Below are positions 33,592-42,577 of a stretch of 64,000 nt of DNA, piece by piece. The stretch spans positions 89,706 through 153,705 of the forward strand of contig CAVZVW010000010.1 of the NCBI GenBank assembly GCA_963778845.1, read 5' to 3'. How positions within the stretch are numbered: position 1 is the first letter of the stretch; the number at the start of each line of letters is the position of its first letter. The position numbers and the translations under genes are program-made. Source of the stretch: CAVZVW01 sp963778845. GTDB taxonomy: Bacteria; Actinomycetota; Actinomycetes; Actinomycetales; Kineosporiaceae. The notes below the pieces were generated by a model. The model was not told the DNA's origin and ran no database searches. It saw only the letters and a program-made list of their open reading frames with translations.

Positions 33592-34171
33592 GTGAGAACT
33601 GCTGCGTCCCCGTTGGTACCGGTGTTCCGGTCGCGCCTGCAGGGAGAGGTGCTGACGCTGCTGATGGGTGAGCCGGCTCGGGAGTGGACGATCGAGCAGC
33701 TGGCCACGACCACGGGTCAGCCCTACCAGACGGTGGCCAGTGAGGTGCGCCGCCTGGATCAGGGTGACCTGCTGGTCACACGGTCGATCGGACGTTCGAA
33801 GCTGGTTCGGGCGAATGAGTCCAGTCCCTACTTCGGTCCGTTGTCGCAGCTGGTGCTGATGTCGTTCGGGCCGCCGCTGGTGGTCGCCGAAGAGTTCGCG
33901 GCCCTGCCCGGCATGGTCCAGGTCCTCATCTTCGGGTCCTGGGCTGCCCGCTACGCCGGCGAGCCCGGCCCGCCCCCCGCGACGTCGACGTCCTGGTGAT
34001 CGGGACCCCGAACCGCGACGCCGCCTTCGAGGCCGCCCGCCGGGCGCAGAGCCGGTTGGGCCGCGAGGTCAATGTGACGTCCGCAGCCAGGACCAGTGGG
34101 ACAACGACTCCGACGGCTTCACCCGTCAGGTCCGTTCCTCCCCCCAGGTCGTTGTCGCCACCACCGACTGA
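33592..34171 (+). pseudogene. winged-helix/MNT nucleotidyltransferase antitoxin-like gene, frameshifted
   Basis: The first 135 residues form a winged helix (REWTIEQLATTTGQPYQTVA) and the start of a nucleotidyltransferase domain (IFGSWAARYAGEPGP). The homology continues in a second frame (RDVDVLVIGTPNRDAAFEAA) and a third (RSQDQWDNDSDGFTRQVRSS), ending at 34171. The first break lies in a run of C residues near 33975 and looks like one lost base; the second is near 34080. It is a paralogue of the intact gene at 50538-51212, but no HEPN partner gene follows, so this appears to be a decayed half of a toxin-antitoxin pair. Confidence 0.7.
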
Positions 34172-34555
34172 CCCAGTCCCATCCATGGCCGTGACAGCCT
34201 GCTCGGCACGGTAGGACGCCTTCGAACGGGCCCACCTCGACGCGGGCATCGACGGTCGGAGTGTTCGCCGACATCTCGACTCCCCGCTCGCTTCCCGACG
34301 GGGCAGATTCCTGCGGCCGACCGGTGATGTCACGCCGTCAGGCGGCTCGCGGGCAGCTGAGACGGACGTTCGCCGGTCCGGGGCGGCCCGCCGGGCCTGT
34401 CGGTGTGAGTGGTCCGAAGCGGACGCGGCTCGTGGCAATGACTCGTGGCATGGCGTCCGCCGTTCGGGCAGGTCACTGGTTTCGTGGTGTGCGACCGAGG
34501 CGCGCGATCAGGGTGCTGGTGGGAGCGTTCTACGCGTCCGAGCGGCAGCCTCGTC
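34172..34555. other. non-coding or decayed stretch at the end of the tRNA-Thr element
   Basis: No frame on either strand resembles a known protein, and codon use is irregular. The stretch ends at the partial tRNA-Thr copy (34556). It is probably remnant DNA of the integrated element. Confidence 0.4.
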
Positions 34556-34594
34556 ATGCGTAGGTCGCGGGTTGCGATTCCGACAGGCGGCTCC
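34556..34594 (+). repeat. partial tRNA-Thr 3' copy (att-site remnant)
   Basis: From ATGCGTAGGTC to CAGGCGGCTCC this repeats the 3' half of the tRNA-Thr at 32392-32465 in the same orientation, with one inserted G and two substitutions. A full tRNA followed by a displaced 3' copy is the signature of integrase-mediated insertion. The intervening 2.1 kb would be the element or what remains of it. Confidence 0.75.
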
Positions 34595-34644
34595 ACATGC
34601 GGCTCCACAAGAGGCCAGGTCAGAGTCCAGGCTATCGTCATCGA

Positions 34645-35050
34645 AAGATCCCATCCGCAAGATGATGTCCGCGGGGTGTCGCTGATTTCGCCGTCACCGA
34701 TCGAACATCCTCGGACGTACCTGCCCGCTCGCTCGCTTGGGAGTAGTCGCGCAGCAGGCCGTTCATGTTCTCGTTCGAGCGCGCTGCCACGGCGGTGGGC
34801 GTCGGGACCCCGGGTGGGTGTCGATCTGGCGGCATCGCAGTTCGTTGCACGATCCCAGGCGCGTCCGGTGGCCGGCCGGCAGGTGGGCCAGCGCGGCGAT
34901 GAGCCAGTCCCTCGCCTCGCCGGTGGTCGCCGGTCGGGACGTGCACGAGGATCAGGTAACGGGTCGACGCTCGACGAGAGTGCCGATCGCTGAACGGTTC
35001 CCGGCGCCCATGATGCAGTCGCGCTCCTTGCCGTGGCGGTGCCACCGGCG
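34645..35050 (-). mobile_element. IS30-family transposase remnant
   Basis: On the minus strand, scattered over frames, are GAGNRSAIGTLVER, RYLILVHVPTGDH, EARDWLIAALAHLPAG, PPPWQR, NENMNGLLRDY and GEISDTPRTS. These are the consecutive landmarks of the IS30 DDE catalytic domain. The middle block containing the usual WDQG aspartate is missing and many frameshifts are present, so the copy is dead. It lies immediately after the tRNA-Thr att remnant. Confidence 0.7.
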
Positions 35051-35698
35051 CGTTCGGGTGCGCGATCGCTGTCGCCGCCCACGCTGCGACTGACCCGGCG
35101 ACGGCTTCACACGCCGGACGTGGCCGTGGCGACCACTCACCGAGACGTGGCAAGGGTGCAGCACGTTTGGTGCCGCCCTCGGCGGCGTCTACGTACAACG
35201 GCCCCGGATACGCGCCGGCGTGGCCCTTCTCGGCCCGGCTGAGCCGCTGATCCAGGCGTCGTTTGCCGCAGCCTTACCTGCTCCCGAACGGGCCTGTTCG
35301 TTTCGAAGGTCTTTCGGCAGCCAGGCTGGCTTCCCTGCTCAGACGAGTGTCGGGATCAGGCGTTGGCCACTCAGCACGGCGCGCGATGAGTGAGTCGGCT
35401 CGCTCAGGACAGTCGGGCCGTCCCGCAAGGGGTCCTCGGCGCGCCAGTGGGTCAGACAGGGTACTGGACCGCCTACCAGACCATGTTCCGGTCGAGCGAC
35501 CACCGGCAGGGTGTCCCCGTCCCGCGGTTGATCCCGACGATCCGGCACGCCCGCCGGTTGCTCTCCCTGCGCGTCAGCCGGAGCCCGACCCGGCTGACCC
35601 TTCACCTCGCGAACAGGACGGCGACCAGGGGATCGCCACCGAGTCAGCCCTGCCCGAAGACGGCGGCACAGCCGCAGCACCGTGACCCACGAGGCAGG
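35051..35698. other. 650-base stretch without a supportable gene
   Basis: Long frames exist on both strands but are Arg/Pro-rich and unlike known proteins. Part may be the missing N-terminal half of the IS30 remnant. The final 50 bases probably contain the promoter of the gene at 35699. Confidence 0.35.
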
Positions 35699-36256
35699 AT
35701 GTTGGCCGTGGCGAGGACATGGTTGTCGATCAGTGTGGCGCTGGTGTCGGGCCGAGGGGAGGACTGCTGGCCCCGGCCCGGGCGGGTGTTCGCGGCAGCG
35801 CGGAGCCATACGTTCGCTGCCCTGGCCGAGTCGATCGATGAGGGCTTCGCTCGGTGGGACCGCGCGCATCTACATCAGTTCTGGCTTGGTGAGGGTGACG
35901 GGCAGCGGGTCGGCCACCCCGACCCTGATGACGACTTCGATGACGACCTGCTCGACGGGTCGCGCCTGACCTTGGCTCGGCTCGTGGCGGGGGAGCGGTT
36001 CGCCTACGAGTTCGACTTCGGCGACAGCTGGCTGCACCTGTGCAGCGTCGACGCGAAACGGATCGACCCCCTGGAGACGCTCGGCGTCATCCCCGACAAG
36101 CCCATGCCCTACTGGGGCTGGGGAAACCTGCCCGATCAGTATGGGCGCGCCTGGGACGGCGACGACGGAGACTCACGGCCTCCCCGGAACCCGAAAGGAG
36201 CCGACCTGCCGGAACTTGGGCCCTGGCAGTGGCTTCGCCGGCGGCCGCGGTCTTGA
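35699..36256 (+). CDS. plasmid pRiA4b ORF-3-like domain protein
   Basis: This 185-residue protein matches the pRiA4b ORF-3-like (IS1096 TnpR-type) fold: RTWLSISVALVSG, then HTFAALAESIDEGFARWDRAH, FWLGEGDG, the acidic DDDFDDDLLDG and finally YEFDFGDSWLHLCSVDAKR. The family is common on plasmids and near insertion elements; its function is not established, despite the historic TnpR label. ATG at 35699 was chosen because the domain starts there; GTG nine bases later is possible. The surroundings are IS- and island-derived. Confidence 0.75.
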   Translation: MLAVARTWLSISVALVSGRGEDCWPRPGRVFAAARSHTFAALAESIDEGFARWDRAHLHQFWLGEGDGQRVGHPDPDDDFDDDLLDGSRLTLARLVAGERFAYEFDFGDSWLHLCSVDAKRIDPLETLGVIPDKPMPYWGWGNLPDQYGRAWDGDDGDSRPPRNPKGADLPELGPWQWLRRRPRS

Positions 36257-36382
36257 CGCTGGCCCACGTCGGCTCCGCAGACACGGAAGCATGCGCGGAC
36301 GATGTCGATGCCGGAGATGGTCGGTGGCGCGTTCGACAGCGCCGCCTGTGTGTTAGCGTCTCGATGATCGTGACCCGTCGGC

Positions 36383-36456
36383 AGGAGGTGAGACCCATGA
36401 ACGCTGTATCCACAGTGGGTGCTCCTCTGCAGTCCACGATCGCGCGACTGAGCTAG
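36383..36456 (+). CDS. 19-residue open frame behind a perfect ribosome site
   Basis: AGGAGGTGA (36383-36391), fully complementary to the 16S 3' end, stands five bases before ATG at 36397. The frame encodes MNAVSTVGAPLQSTIARLS and stops at 36456. A promoter-like TTCGAC...TTAGCG pair lies about 40-70 bases upstream. The peptide has no known motif. It ends 46 bases before the patatin gene, so it may be a leader peptide for that gene or the truncated start of a lost gene. Confidence 0.4.
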
Positions 36457-36502
36457 TCGCCACCGGGAGCGCCCCCCGCGCATTCGCGAAAGGCGACTCC
36501 CC

Positions 36503-37519
36503 ATGAACACAACACCTTCTTCAACTCCGCGCCTCACCTCGACGACCTCCGGCATCAGCGGCGCTCCAGGGCACGGCGACCGGACGAGGTCCGACCAGGA
36601 TCAGCCGCAGGTCGACGCGACAAAGCGGCTGCGCGCCGCGGGCGAGCGAGCGTTGGTCCTCGGTGGCGGCGGATCGACAGGCAACGCGTGGCTGATCGGC
36701 GTCATCGGCGGCCTGTTCGATGCCGGGCTGGACGTGACCACAGCCGACCTGACCATCGGCACGTCAGCCGGCTCGACGGCCGCCGCCCAGATAGCCGGCG
36801 CTACCCCGACCGACCTGCTGGCCGCCATCCTTGCCGCTGCCCCCCAGCAACGGACTGGTCCGGTCGGACCCGACCCAGGACGCGTTCCGATCAGGCCGGT
36901 GGCGGACCACCTGGAGAGGATAGGCACGATCATCGCCTCCGCCGAGGATGCGGCGGACATGCGACGCAGAATGGGCGCGGCGGCACTCGACATGGAGGCG
37001 GCGTCGGACGGCTCCTGGCAGACCCAATGGCGTGCCACCGTCGCCTCGCGGCTGCCCGATCAGCGCTGGCCGGAACGTTCGGTGCTCATCACGGCGGTCG
37101 ATGCCCGTACCGGTGAACCGGTCGTGTTCGACCGCCACAGCGGAGTCGACCTGGCGGACGCCGTCGCCGCCAGCTGTTCCAGTGGCCTTCCGTTCAGGAT
37201 CGGGGACAGCCGATACATCGACGGCGGTTACCGACGCAACGAGAATGCCGATCTGGCAGCCGGATACGGGCGGGTGCTGGTGCTGTCACCCTTCGGCGGC
37301 AGAACGCTGCAACCGCTGGACTGGGGCATGCAGCTCGCGGCGCAGGTCGACGAGCTACGCGCACGCGGTAGCAGAGTCGAAACGATCTTCCCGGACAGCA
37401 GCTCCGAGCACATGTTCGGCGCCAATGCCATGGATCTGTCGCTGCGTCCGCCCGCCGCTCGAGCCGGTTACGAGCAAGGCAGAGCCCTTGCCGAGCAGCT
37501 CGCCGAATTCTGGCGCTGA
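36503..37519 (+). CDS. patatin-like phospholipase/acyl hydrolase
   Basis: This 338-residue serine lipase has patatin architecture: oxyanion loop VLGGGGSTGNAW (about 52-63), nucleophile elbow IGTSAGS with Ser near 88, and catalytic Asp in YIDGGYRRNENAD near 239. All catalytic elements are intact. Such enzymes release fatty acids from phospholipids or other esters. There is no signal peptide; the first 45 residues are Ser/Thr/Pro-rich and probably disordered. It is flanked by a short peptide frame upstream and converges on a VOC gene. Confidence 0.85.
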   Translation: MNTTPSSTPRLTSTTSGISGAPGHGDRTRSDQDQPQVDATKRLRAAGERALVLGGGGSTGNAWLIGVIGGLFDAGLDVTTADLTIGTSAGSTAAAQIAGATPTDLLAAILAAAPQQRTGPVGPDPGRVPIRPVADHLERIGTIIASAEDAADMRRRMGAAALDMEAASDGSWQTQWRATVASRLPDQRWPERSVLITAVDARTGEPVVFDRHSGVDLADAVAASCSSGLPFRIGDSRYIDGGYRRNENADLAAGYGRVLVLSPFGGRTLQPLDWGMQLAAQVDELRARGSRVETIFPDSSSEHMFGANAMDLSLRPPAARAGYEQGRALAEQLAEFWR

Positions 37520-37545
37520 CAACGGTGCCGGCCCGGAGGGTGCGA

Positions 37546-37944
37546 TTAGCGGTTGGAAGGCTGCAGCAGGCTGACCCGGTTGCCCTCGGTGTCGGTGAAC
37601 GAGGCGTACTGGCCGATGCCGGGAATCTCGACCGGCTCACCCAGCACCGTCCCACCGGCGTCGGTGACGTTGCCGATCGCCGCGCCGATGTCCCCGACCG
37701 CGATCACGACCGAGGGGTGCTGGGGTCCGTCCGGGCTGTGCGGGTAGAACCCGCCGTTGATCGTCCCGGGCGAGGTGACCATCCGGTTCTCGTCCGTCGG
37801 GGCGGTCTGCGCCGTGACGTAGTCGCCCATGTCCGGTCCGGTCGACTGCATGCCCCAGCCGAACGCCTCCTGGTAGAACCGGGCGACGCGCGCCGCGTCC
37901 TTATAGGGCATCTCGAAGTGCACCACCGGGTTCTCGCCACTCAT
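37546..37944 (-). CDS. VOC-family (glyoxalase/bleomycin-resistance fold) protein
   Basis: This 132-residue single VOC module-pair protein begins VVHFEMPYKDAARVARFYQE and ends ASFTDTEGNRVSLLQPSNR. It belongs to the group resembling CGA-family VOC enzymes with unknown substrates. Metal ligands at His near 9 and Glu near 122 are plausible. ATG at 37944 has GAGGGA six bases upstream. Its convergent arrangement with the patatin gene leaves only 26 bases between the stops. Confidence 0.85.
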   Translation of the reverse strand: MSGENPVVHFEMPYKDAARVARFYQEAFGWGMQSTGPDMGDYVTAQTAPTDENRMVTSPGTINGGFYPHSPDGPQHPSVVIAVGDIGAAIGNVTDAGGTVLGEPVEIPGIGQYASFTDTEGNRVSLLQPSNR

Positions 37945-38463
37945 CACGGGTCCCTCTCTGATCGCCGGTTGCCGGGCCGCGGACGGCGGCCGCCGGATCA
38001 CGCTACCCCTGCCCTGCTGACCCTGCCGCTTGGTGTTCGCGCGGACTCCAAGGTCGGCAGCCCTGGCCACCATGCGGATGTTGGACGCGACCGCCCGCGT
38101 AGCCTCCCCGAGCACTCGAGCGAGCTCCACACATGGCGTGACGGCCATCGACCGACACTCAGATGATCGACCGACCCTCAGATGTGTGACAACCGCAGCC
38201 GCGGCCCGAACTTGACAGAGAGACGGCGTAGGAACGCCCATCTGTGCGGCTCGCACGCGATCGTGCACTCGCTCGCGTCGACAGATCACGTGAAGGCCGG
38301 GGGACGTCCGAAACAGGCTGCAGAGCAGGGGGCCGCCGTACCGAAAACCGACACAAGTGCCTGGGCGCCGGCGTGTCGCGGGACAAGAGGTGGGTTGTGT
38401 CGGCTTTCGGTACGCACGGTCGGCTCTCGGCATGCCGGCCGCCCAGCCGAGCCCGGGCCGGCG
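37945..38463. other. 520-base intergenic region with a long inverted repeat
   Basis: No convincing gene is present. A 19-base inverted repeat lies at 38338-38413 (separate entry). The rest contains only low-quality frames on both strands. Confidence 0.4.
38338..38413. repeat. 19-bp inverted repeat (18/19 match) with 38-base spacer
   Basis: GTACCGAAAACCGACACAA (38338-38356) is repeated inverted as TTGTGTCGGCTTTCGGTAC (38395-38413). The arms are AT-richer than the surroundings and end on the same GTAC palindrome. The stop of the decayed ACT gene lies 50 bases away. It could be a terminator, a small non-autonomous element or a recombination site; no T-run follows. Confidence 0.7.
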
Positions 38464-38921
38464 TCATGGCAGGACCTCCGAACGCCTACTCGCGTCCCGT
38501 GCTGCGGCGAGTCGTCGCCGCGTCGACTCCGACAGGTCCTCGAGGAGACGGACGGCGCGCTGCGCGGCGTCCTCGGGGACGAACAGGTGGTCGTGGTGGG
38601 TGGCGGACGACATTGCACCTGATGCCGGCTCCCGCCAAGGCGCCGCTGACGGCGTGGGTCAGACCGACCCCCTCCGGGGCACTGTGCACGTCGAGGGTGA
38701 CCCAAGCCGTGACCATGTCGTACTCGAGACCCTCGGCGTCCGCCTGCAAGCGGGGAGGATCATGGTGAGACCCTCGTCCTCGACGAAGGTCATCACCGGT
38801 TGTGGGCGTCGGACGTGCTCGCCGCTCGGAAGGGACACGAAGACGTAGGCGCTGGGGCGAAGTCGCGGGCTCAGGCCGGCGACGTACGACCCCCCTTGAC
38901 CCTCTCGCGTGGTGACACGAT
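38464..38921 (-). pseudogene. ACT-domain protein gene, frameshifted
   Basis: The minus strand reads, in three successive frames, LRPSAYVFVSLPSGEHV and VEDEGLTMILP, then ADAEGLEYDMVTAWVTLDV with EGVGLTHAVSGALAGAGIRC, then ATHHDHLFVPEDAAQRAVRL up to the stop at 38464. Together they form one small ACT-type protein of about 140 residues of the kind often annotated as ACT-domain or transporter-like. Two single-base shifts (near 38755 and 38615) break it. The start is not clear. ACT domains usually bind amino acids as regulators. Confidence 0.65.
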
Positions 38922-39000
38922 GACGGGTGGAGACGCGTGAGGCTGCGTGCCCGCGATCCTCGCCGGCGCCGATGCCTCGCGGTCGCCGAAGGAGCACGGC

Positions 39001-39267
39001 ATGAGGGACTTCCACCAGAAGGGCGCCGTTACCAGCGTGACCGTGCACAGACCGTCGCACCCAGAGATGACAGTCGACCGAGCCACCGACCGGTCACGCT
39101 GGTGGCTGGTCGCCGCCTGCCTGGCGGCCTTCGCCGGCAGCGCCGTCATGGTCGCCTACCTCTGGCTGGACCCGCCGTCCAAGGCGTTGCTCGCCGTGTC
39201 GTTCGTCTTCTCTGCTGCCGGCGCAGCCTGCGCATTCCGCTTGCTGGTTCCGCGCACAGCGGCCTGA
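39001..39267 (+). CDS. small two-helix membrane protein
   Basis: This 88-residue protein has two hydrophobic helices (about 37-58 and 63-83) with a short loop WLDPPSK between. ATG at 39001 has AAGGAG six bases upstream, which decides this start over a longer GTG frame. Both ends are predicted to be on the same side of the membrane. The family was not recognised. Confidence 0.55.
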   Translation: MRDFHQKGAVTSVTVHRPSHPEMTVDRATDRSRWWLVAACLAAFAGSAVMVAYLWLDPPSKALLAVSFVFSAAGAACAFRLLVPRTAA

Positions 39268-39358
39268 GACCTCGGTCGACGTGGGCGCCGTCCTGATGTC
39301 GAGAACGCGCCCTCCGGGGCCCAGCCGCTGCGCTGCGTTCGTGCGCTCTCTGCGGCGT

Positions 39359-40663
39359 TCACGGGCCGGCGTGCGCTGGTAGCACGAGGATCGCCGGCGG
39401 TCCCCACACCAGACCCGGGAGCGCCTGCGACTCGTACGGCCGGGCCAGGCCGTGCCGCCAGGCGAGCAGCCGGGTCGTCGTCCCGGCGTTGAGGGCCATC
39501 ACCAGCCAGTGTCCGTCGGCGGTGAACGCCAGTGCGGGTGACATCTTCGCGGGGATCTCGACGCCCGGCACGATCTCGAGCGCCCCGGTGTCGAGATGCA
39601 GCAGCACTATGTCGGCCGGGGGGATCGGGTGCCCCTCCTGGTAGCGCGGGTCGGGGAGCGCACGTTCGAGCGTGAAGGCCAGCAGTCGCCGGTCGGGGCT
39701 GGTCACGCCCGCGGTGAAGCCCGGCGGGCGGGGCAGGCGGTAGTCGGTCACGGCACCGCCGACCACGGACCGCCGGTGCATCTGGCACGGCTCGGGGGTG
39801 CTGGGGTCGCACCCGGCGGTCCAGACCACGACGCCGTGCCCGACCGCGACGGTGACCCCGGCGCCGAGGCTTCGGCGGACGCCGCCCGTGGCCGCGTCGA
39901 CGAGAACCAAGGACCCGCTGCCGGACGCCGCCGACCCCACGCTGCCGACGGCCACCCCGTCGGTGACCCCATCGGGCCAGAACCCGGCCGGCAACCGCAC
40001 CCGGGCGCCCCCGCCGAACGGCAGCAAGGATCCGTACAGTGACGTCTCGTCGGGGAAGGTGACGCCCCAGGCGTGTGAACCGTCGACGAGCACGGTGCCG
40101 ACCGGCACCGGCATCGGCACGACCCGAGTGCTCCCGTCGGCGCCGATCCTCACCACGCGAGACCCGCCCGCCCGAGCCGTGGTCGTGCACGTGCCGGTGA
40201 CGGCGTAGGTCTGCGAGGCCGACGCCGGCGCCAGCCCGACGACGTACTCCCCTTCCCGAAGGCGCATCGACGGCAGCGTCACCGCACGGCCGCCGTCGAA
40301 GTCGACACGACGCAGCGGCGCGCCGCCGACGAGCAGCCTGATACCCGTGCGCTGCCTCACCGGCTCACTCGACACGATCGGTAGCTCGGCGTCCCCACCG
40401 CAGGCTTCCGGAGCGGTCGGCCACGGTCGGGGTGCGACCGACGCGAGGGCCGGCGTCGTCGAAGGCGGGGCGACGTGCGCAGGGGACGGCGAGGGGGACG
40501 GCGATGCTGCGGCGACGGGACCTCGCGTCGGTGCCGGGGGCGGCCACTCGCGAACCAGGATCGTCGTGACAACGGCCAGCCCGGCAGCCCCTAGTGCGGC
40601 GAGTCTCCAACGGCGTGGCAGCGGCGGGCGGCCGGACTCGAGCAGCTCACCCTGGTCGCCCAC
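39359..40663 (-). CDS. membrane-anchored beta-propeller-like protein
   Basis: This 434-residue protein has a signal-anchor helix at about 20-36, a Pro/Ser-rich linker and about 350 residues of repeated beta strands resembling a TolB/WD-type propeller (SPDRRLLAFTLERAL, SPALAFTADGHWLVMALNAG). There are no catalytic motifs. GTG at 40663 starts the frame 14 bases after the end of the metallophosphoesterase gene, so the two are probably co-transcribed. A scaffold or ligand-binding role outside the membrane is inferred from topology only. Confidence 0.65.
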   Translation of the reverse strand: MGDQGELLESGRPPLPRRWRLAALGAAGLAVVTTILVREWPPPAPTRGPVAAASPSPSPSPAHVAPPSTTPALASVAPRPWPTAPEACGGDAELPIVSSEPVRQRTGIRLLVGGAPLRRVDFDGGRAVTLPSMRLREGEYVVGLAPASASQTYAVTGTCTTTARAGGSRVVRIGADGSTRVVPMPVPVGTVLVDGSHAWGVTFPDETSLYGSLLPFGGGARVRLPAGFWPDGVTDGVAVGSVGSAASGSGSLVLVDAATGGVRRSLGAGVTVAVGHGVVVWTAGCDPSTPEPCQMHRRSVVGGAVTDYRLPRPPGFTAGVTSPDRRLLAFTLERALPDPRYQEGHPIPPADIVLLHLDTGALEIVPGVEIPAKMSPALAFTADGHWLVMALNAGTTTRLLAWRHGLARPYESQALPGLVWGPPAILVLPAHAGP

Positions 40664-40676
40664 CCGAGCCTGCGTG

Positions 40677-42454
40677 CTAGCTCTGCCTGCGGGCGAACGG
40701 CGCGGGCAGGACCAGCTCGACGTTGCGGTCCTCGACGCCGCCCCGCCGGGTGTCGGTACGGTCCTGCCAGTCGTTGGCCGACAGCTCACGCGAGAGCGAG
40801 GCGAGGGCGAGGACGTCGGAGCGGGTGCGGCGCGCGGACACCGGACCGGCATGGTCGACGATCGTGCCGAACACCGAGAGCGTGCCGTCCCGGTTGTCCA
40901 CGAGCTCCACGATGCGGGACTGCTCCGGCCAGTCGATGTGCGCGGCCGTGTTGAGCTCCCAGAAGCCCCCAGCGACCGCCGATGCCGGCTGCCCGAGCGT
41001 GCGGGATCACCTGGTTGCGGTGCGTGTGCCCGTTCACCCACAGGACGACGTTGGGGTAGCGCAGCAGCAGGTCGCGCACCTGCTCCCCGCCGATCCGGCC
41101 GCTGCCGACGGCGACGTTGTCCATGGTGGCGATCGTGTGGTGGCTGAACATGACCAGGTACTTGTCGGGCCGGCCGGGGCGCTCTTCGACGGTGCCGGAT
41201 GTCGAGATCCAGTGGCTGCTCGCCGCCTGCAGCTGCGCCTCGAGCCAGGCCAGCTGTGCGGGGTCGAGGGAGCCGTTGGGACCGCCGGCGCTCACGACCG
41301 TGTCGAGGACGACGCCGCGCATCTGACCGACGTCGAAGGTGTAGTAGGCCGTGCCGGAGGTCACGTTGTCCGCGGTGAACCCGTGGCCGACCGGAGTGCC
41401 CGAGGTGATGAAGTGCTCGGCCACGGTGGTGGCCCGGTCCACGATCCGACGGTCGGCGTCCGGAGTCACGAAGCGCTGCCCGCCGGTCGTGAGCTGCAGG
41501 TTGATCGCGGTCGGGTCCTGCTGCAGCAGGCCGACGACGAACGCGAGCTGCGTGCTCAGCGGCGCGGCAAGGATCGAGGGGGGCAGGCCCGTGAGCTTGA
41601 GCGGGCCGGTCGCGAGCCCAGCCAGGAGCGGCGTCCTGGGCACGGTGCCCTGCACCAGGCCGTCGTGGTTGCCGTACGCGCTGACCCACGGCATGCCGAG
41701 GCCGGTGGCGTGGAACGGCTTGCGCGCGGCGTCCAGCAGCCCAGGAACGGTCGGGAACCCGAAGGCGGAGGACGGAAGACCGAAGCCGGACTGCGGGTGC
41801 CAGTAGTACGGGTCCGGCGAGACGTCGTCCGCCACGCCCTCGAAGCGCGTCAGGTCGCCGGAGTCCGGGCGCACGTCCGCGCCGTCCAGAAGGTCGATGT
41901 ACCAGCGCAGCTCGTTGTGCTGGCAGTTGTCGGTGTTGTCGCCCGTGACCACGGCGAACTGCAGTGGCCGACCGGTGGCCGGTCCTCGGCGCACCTCCCG
42001 CAGCCGGCGCACCATCGCCTCGCCCACCTGGATGCTGAGCAGCTCCTGCGGCCGGTAGGCGCTGGTGAAGTCGGACAGACCCGGGAACGGCAGGCTGCCG
42101 TAGGGATCGAAGAACTCGAAGCGCGCAGGGGACTGCACGTCCATCGCATGGATGTCTGTCAGCTGAGCGAAGGAGGCGAGGGCCTGGCGGTCGCCGAGCC
42201 GCCGCTCACCCGCCTGACGGGCGGACAGTCCGGCCAGCTCGCCGCGTACCAGATAGGGCTCACCGTCGGCGTAGGTGAGGGACGGCGTACCCTCCGGCCC
42301 CCGGCGTGCCGCGGACGATCGTGCGGTCGAGCGTCGTCCCCTCGCCTCGGCGCGAGCTGTCAGCGGCGGCGGCTCCGGTCGAGAGGCCGCCCGCCGTCGC
42401 CGCGCCCGCGGCCCCCAGCGCACCCTTGATCAGCGTCCTGCGAGTGACATCCAT
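40677..42454 (-). CDS. Tat-exported metallophosphoesterase (TIGR03767-like), two frameshifts
   Basis: The N-terminus MDVTRRTLIKGALGAAGAAT is a twin-arginine signal. The frame breaks near 42285 (one extra base), resumes as SLTYADGEPYLVRGEL and runs through metal-binding motifs AQLTDIHAMD, VVTGDNTDN, YGNHDG and NGHTHRN. A second extra base near 41005 shifts it again before GGFWELNTAAHIDWPEQS and the C-terminus. Removing two bases gives 591 residues. The calcineurin-type fold suggests secreted phosphatase or phosphodiesterase activity. ATG at 42454 has GGAG six bases upstream. Confidence 0.82.
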
Positions 42455-42577
42455 GGCGGGCTCCCTGTTCGCGGCTGTGCGCCACTGAAGCACTCTGCGT
42501 ACCGGCTGTCGAGCGCGGGCCAGACGCCGGTGCGCTGGGCCTGAGGGGGCCGCGCGCCGGGGTCTGGCCCCTCGACG

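Noticed and set aside
34556..34594. A second functional tRNA-Thr gene
   Set aside because: Only the 3' half is present, with an inserted base and altered T-stem pairing, and no 5' half; it is better explained as an att remnant.
34638..35198. An intact 186-codon gene on the minus strand
   Set aside because: It is a patchwork frame through an IS30 remnant; the family landmarks lie in several frames.
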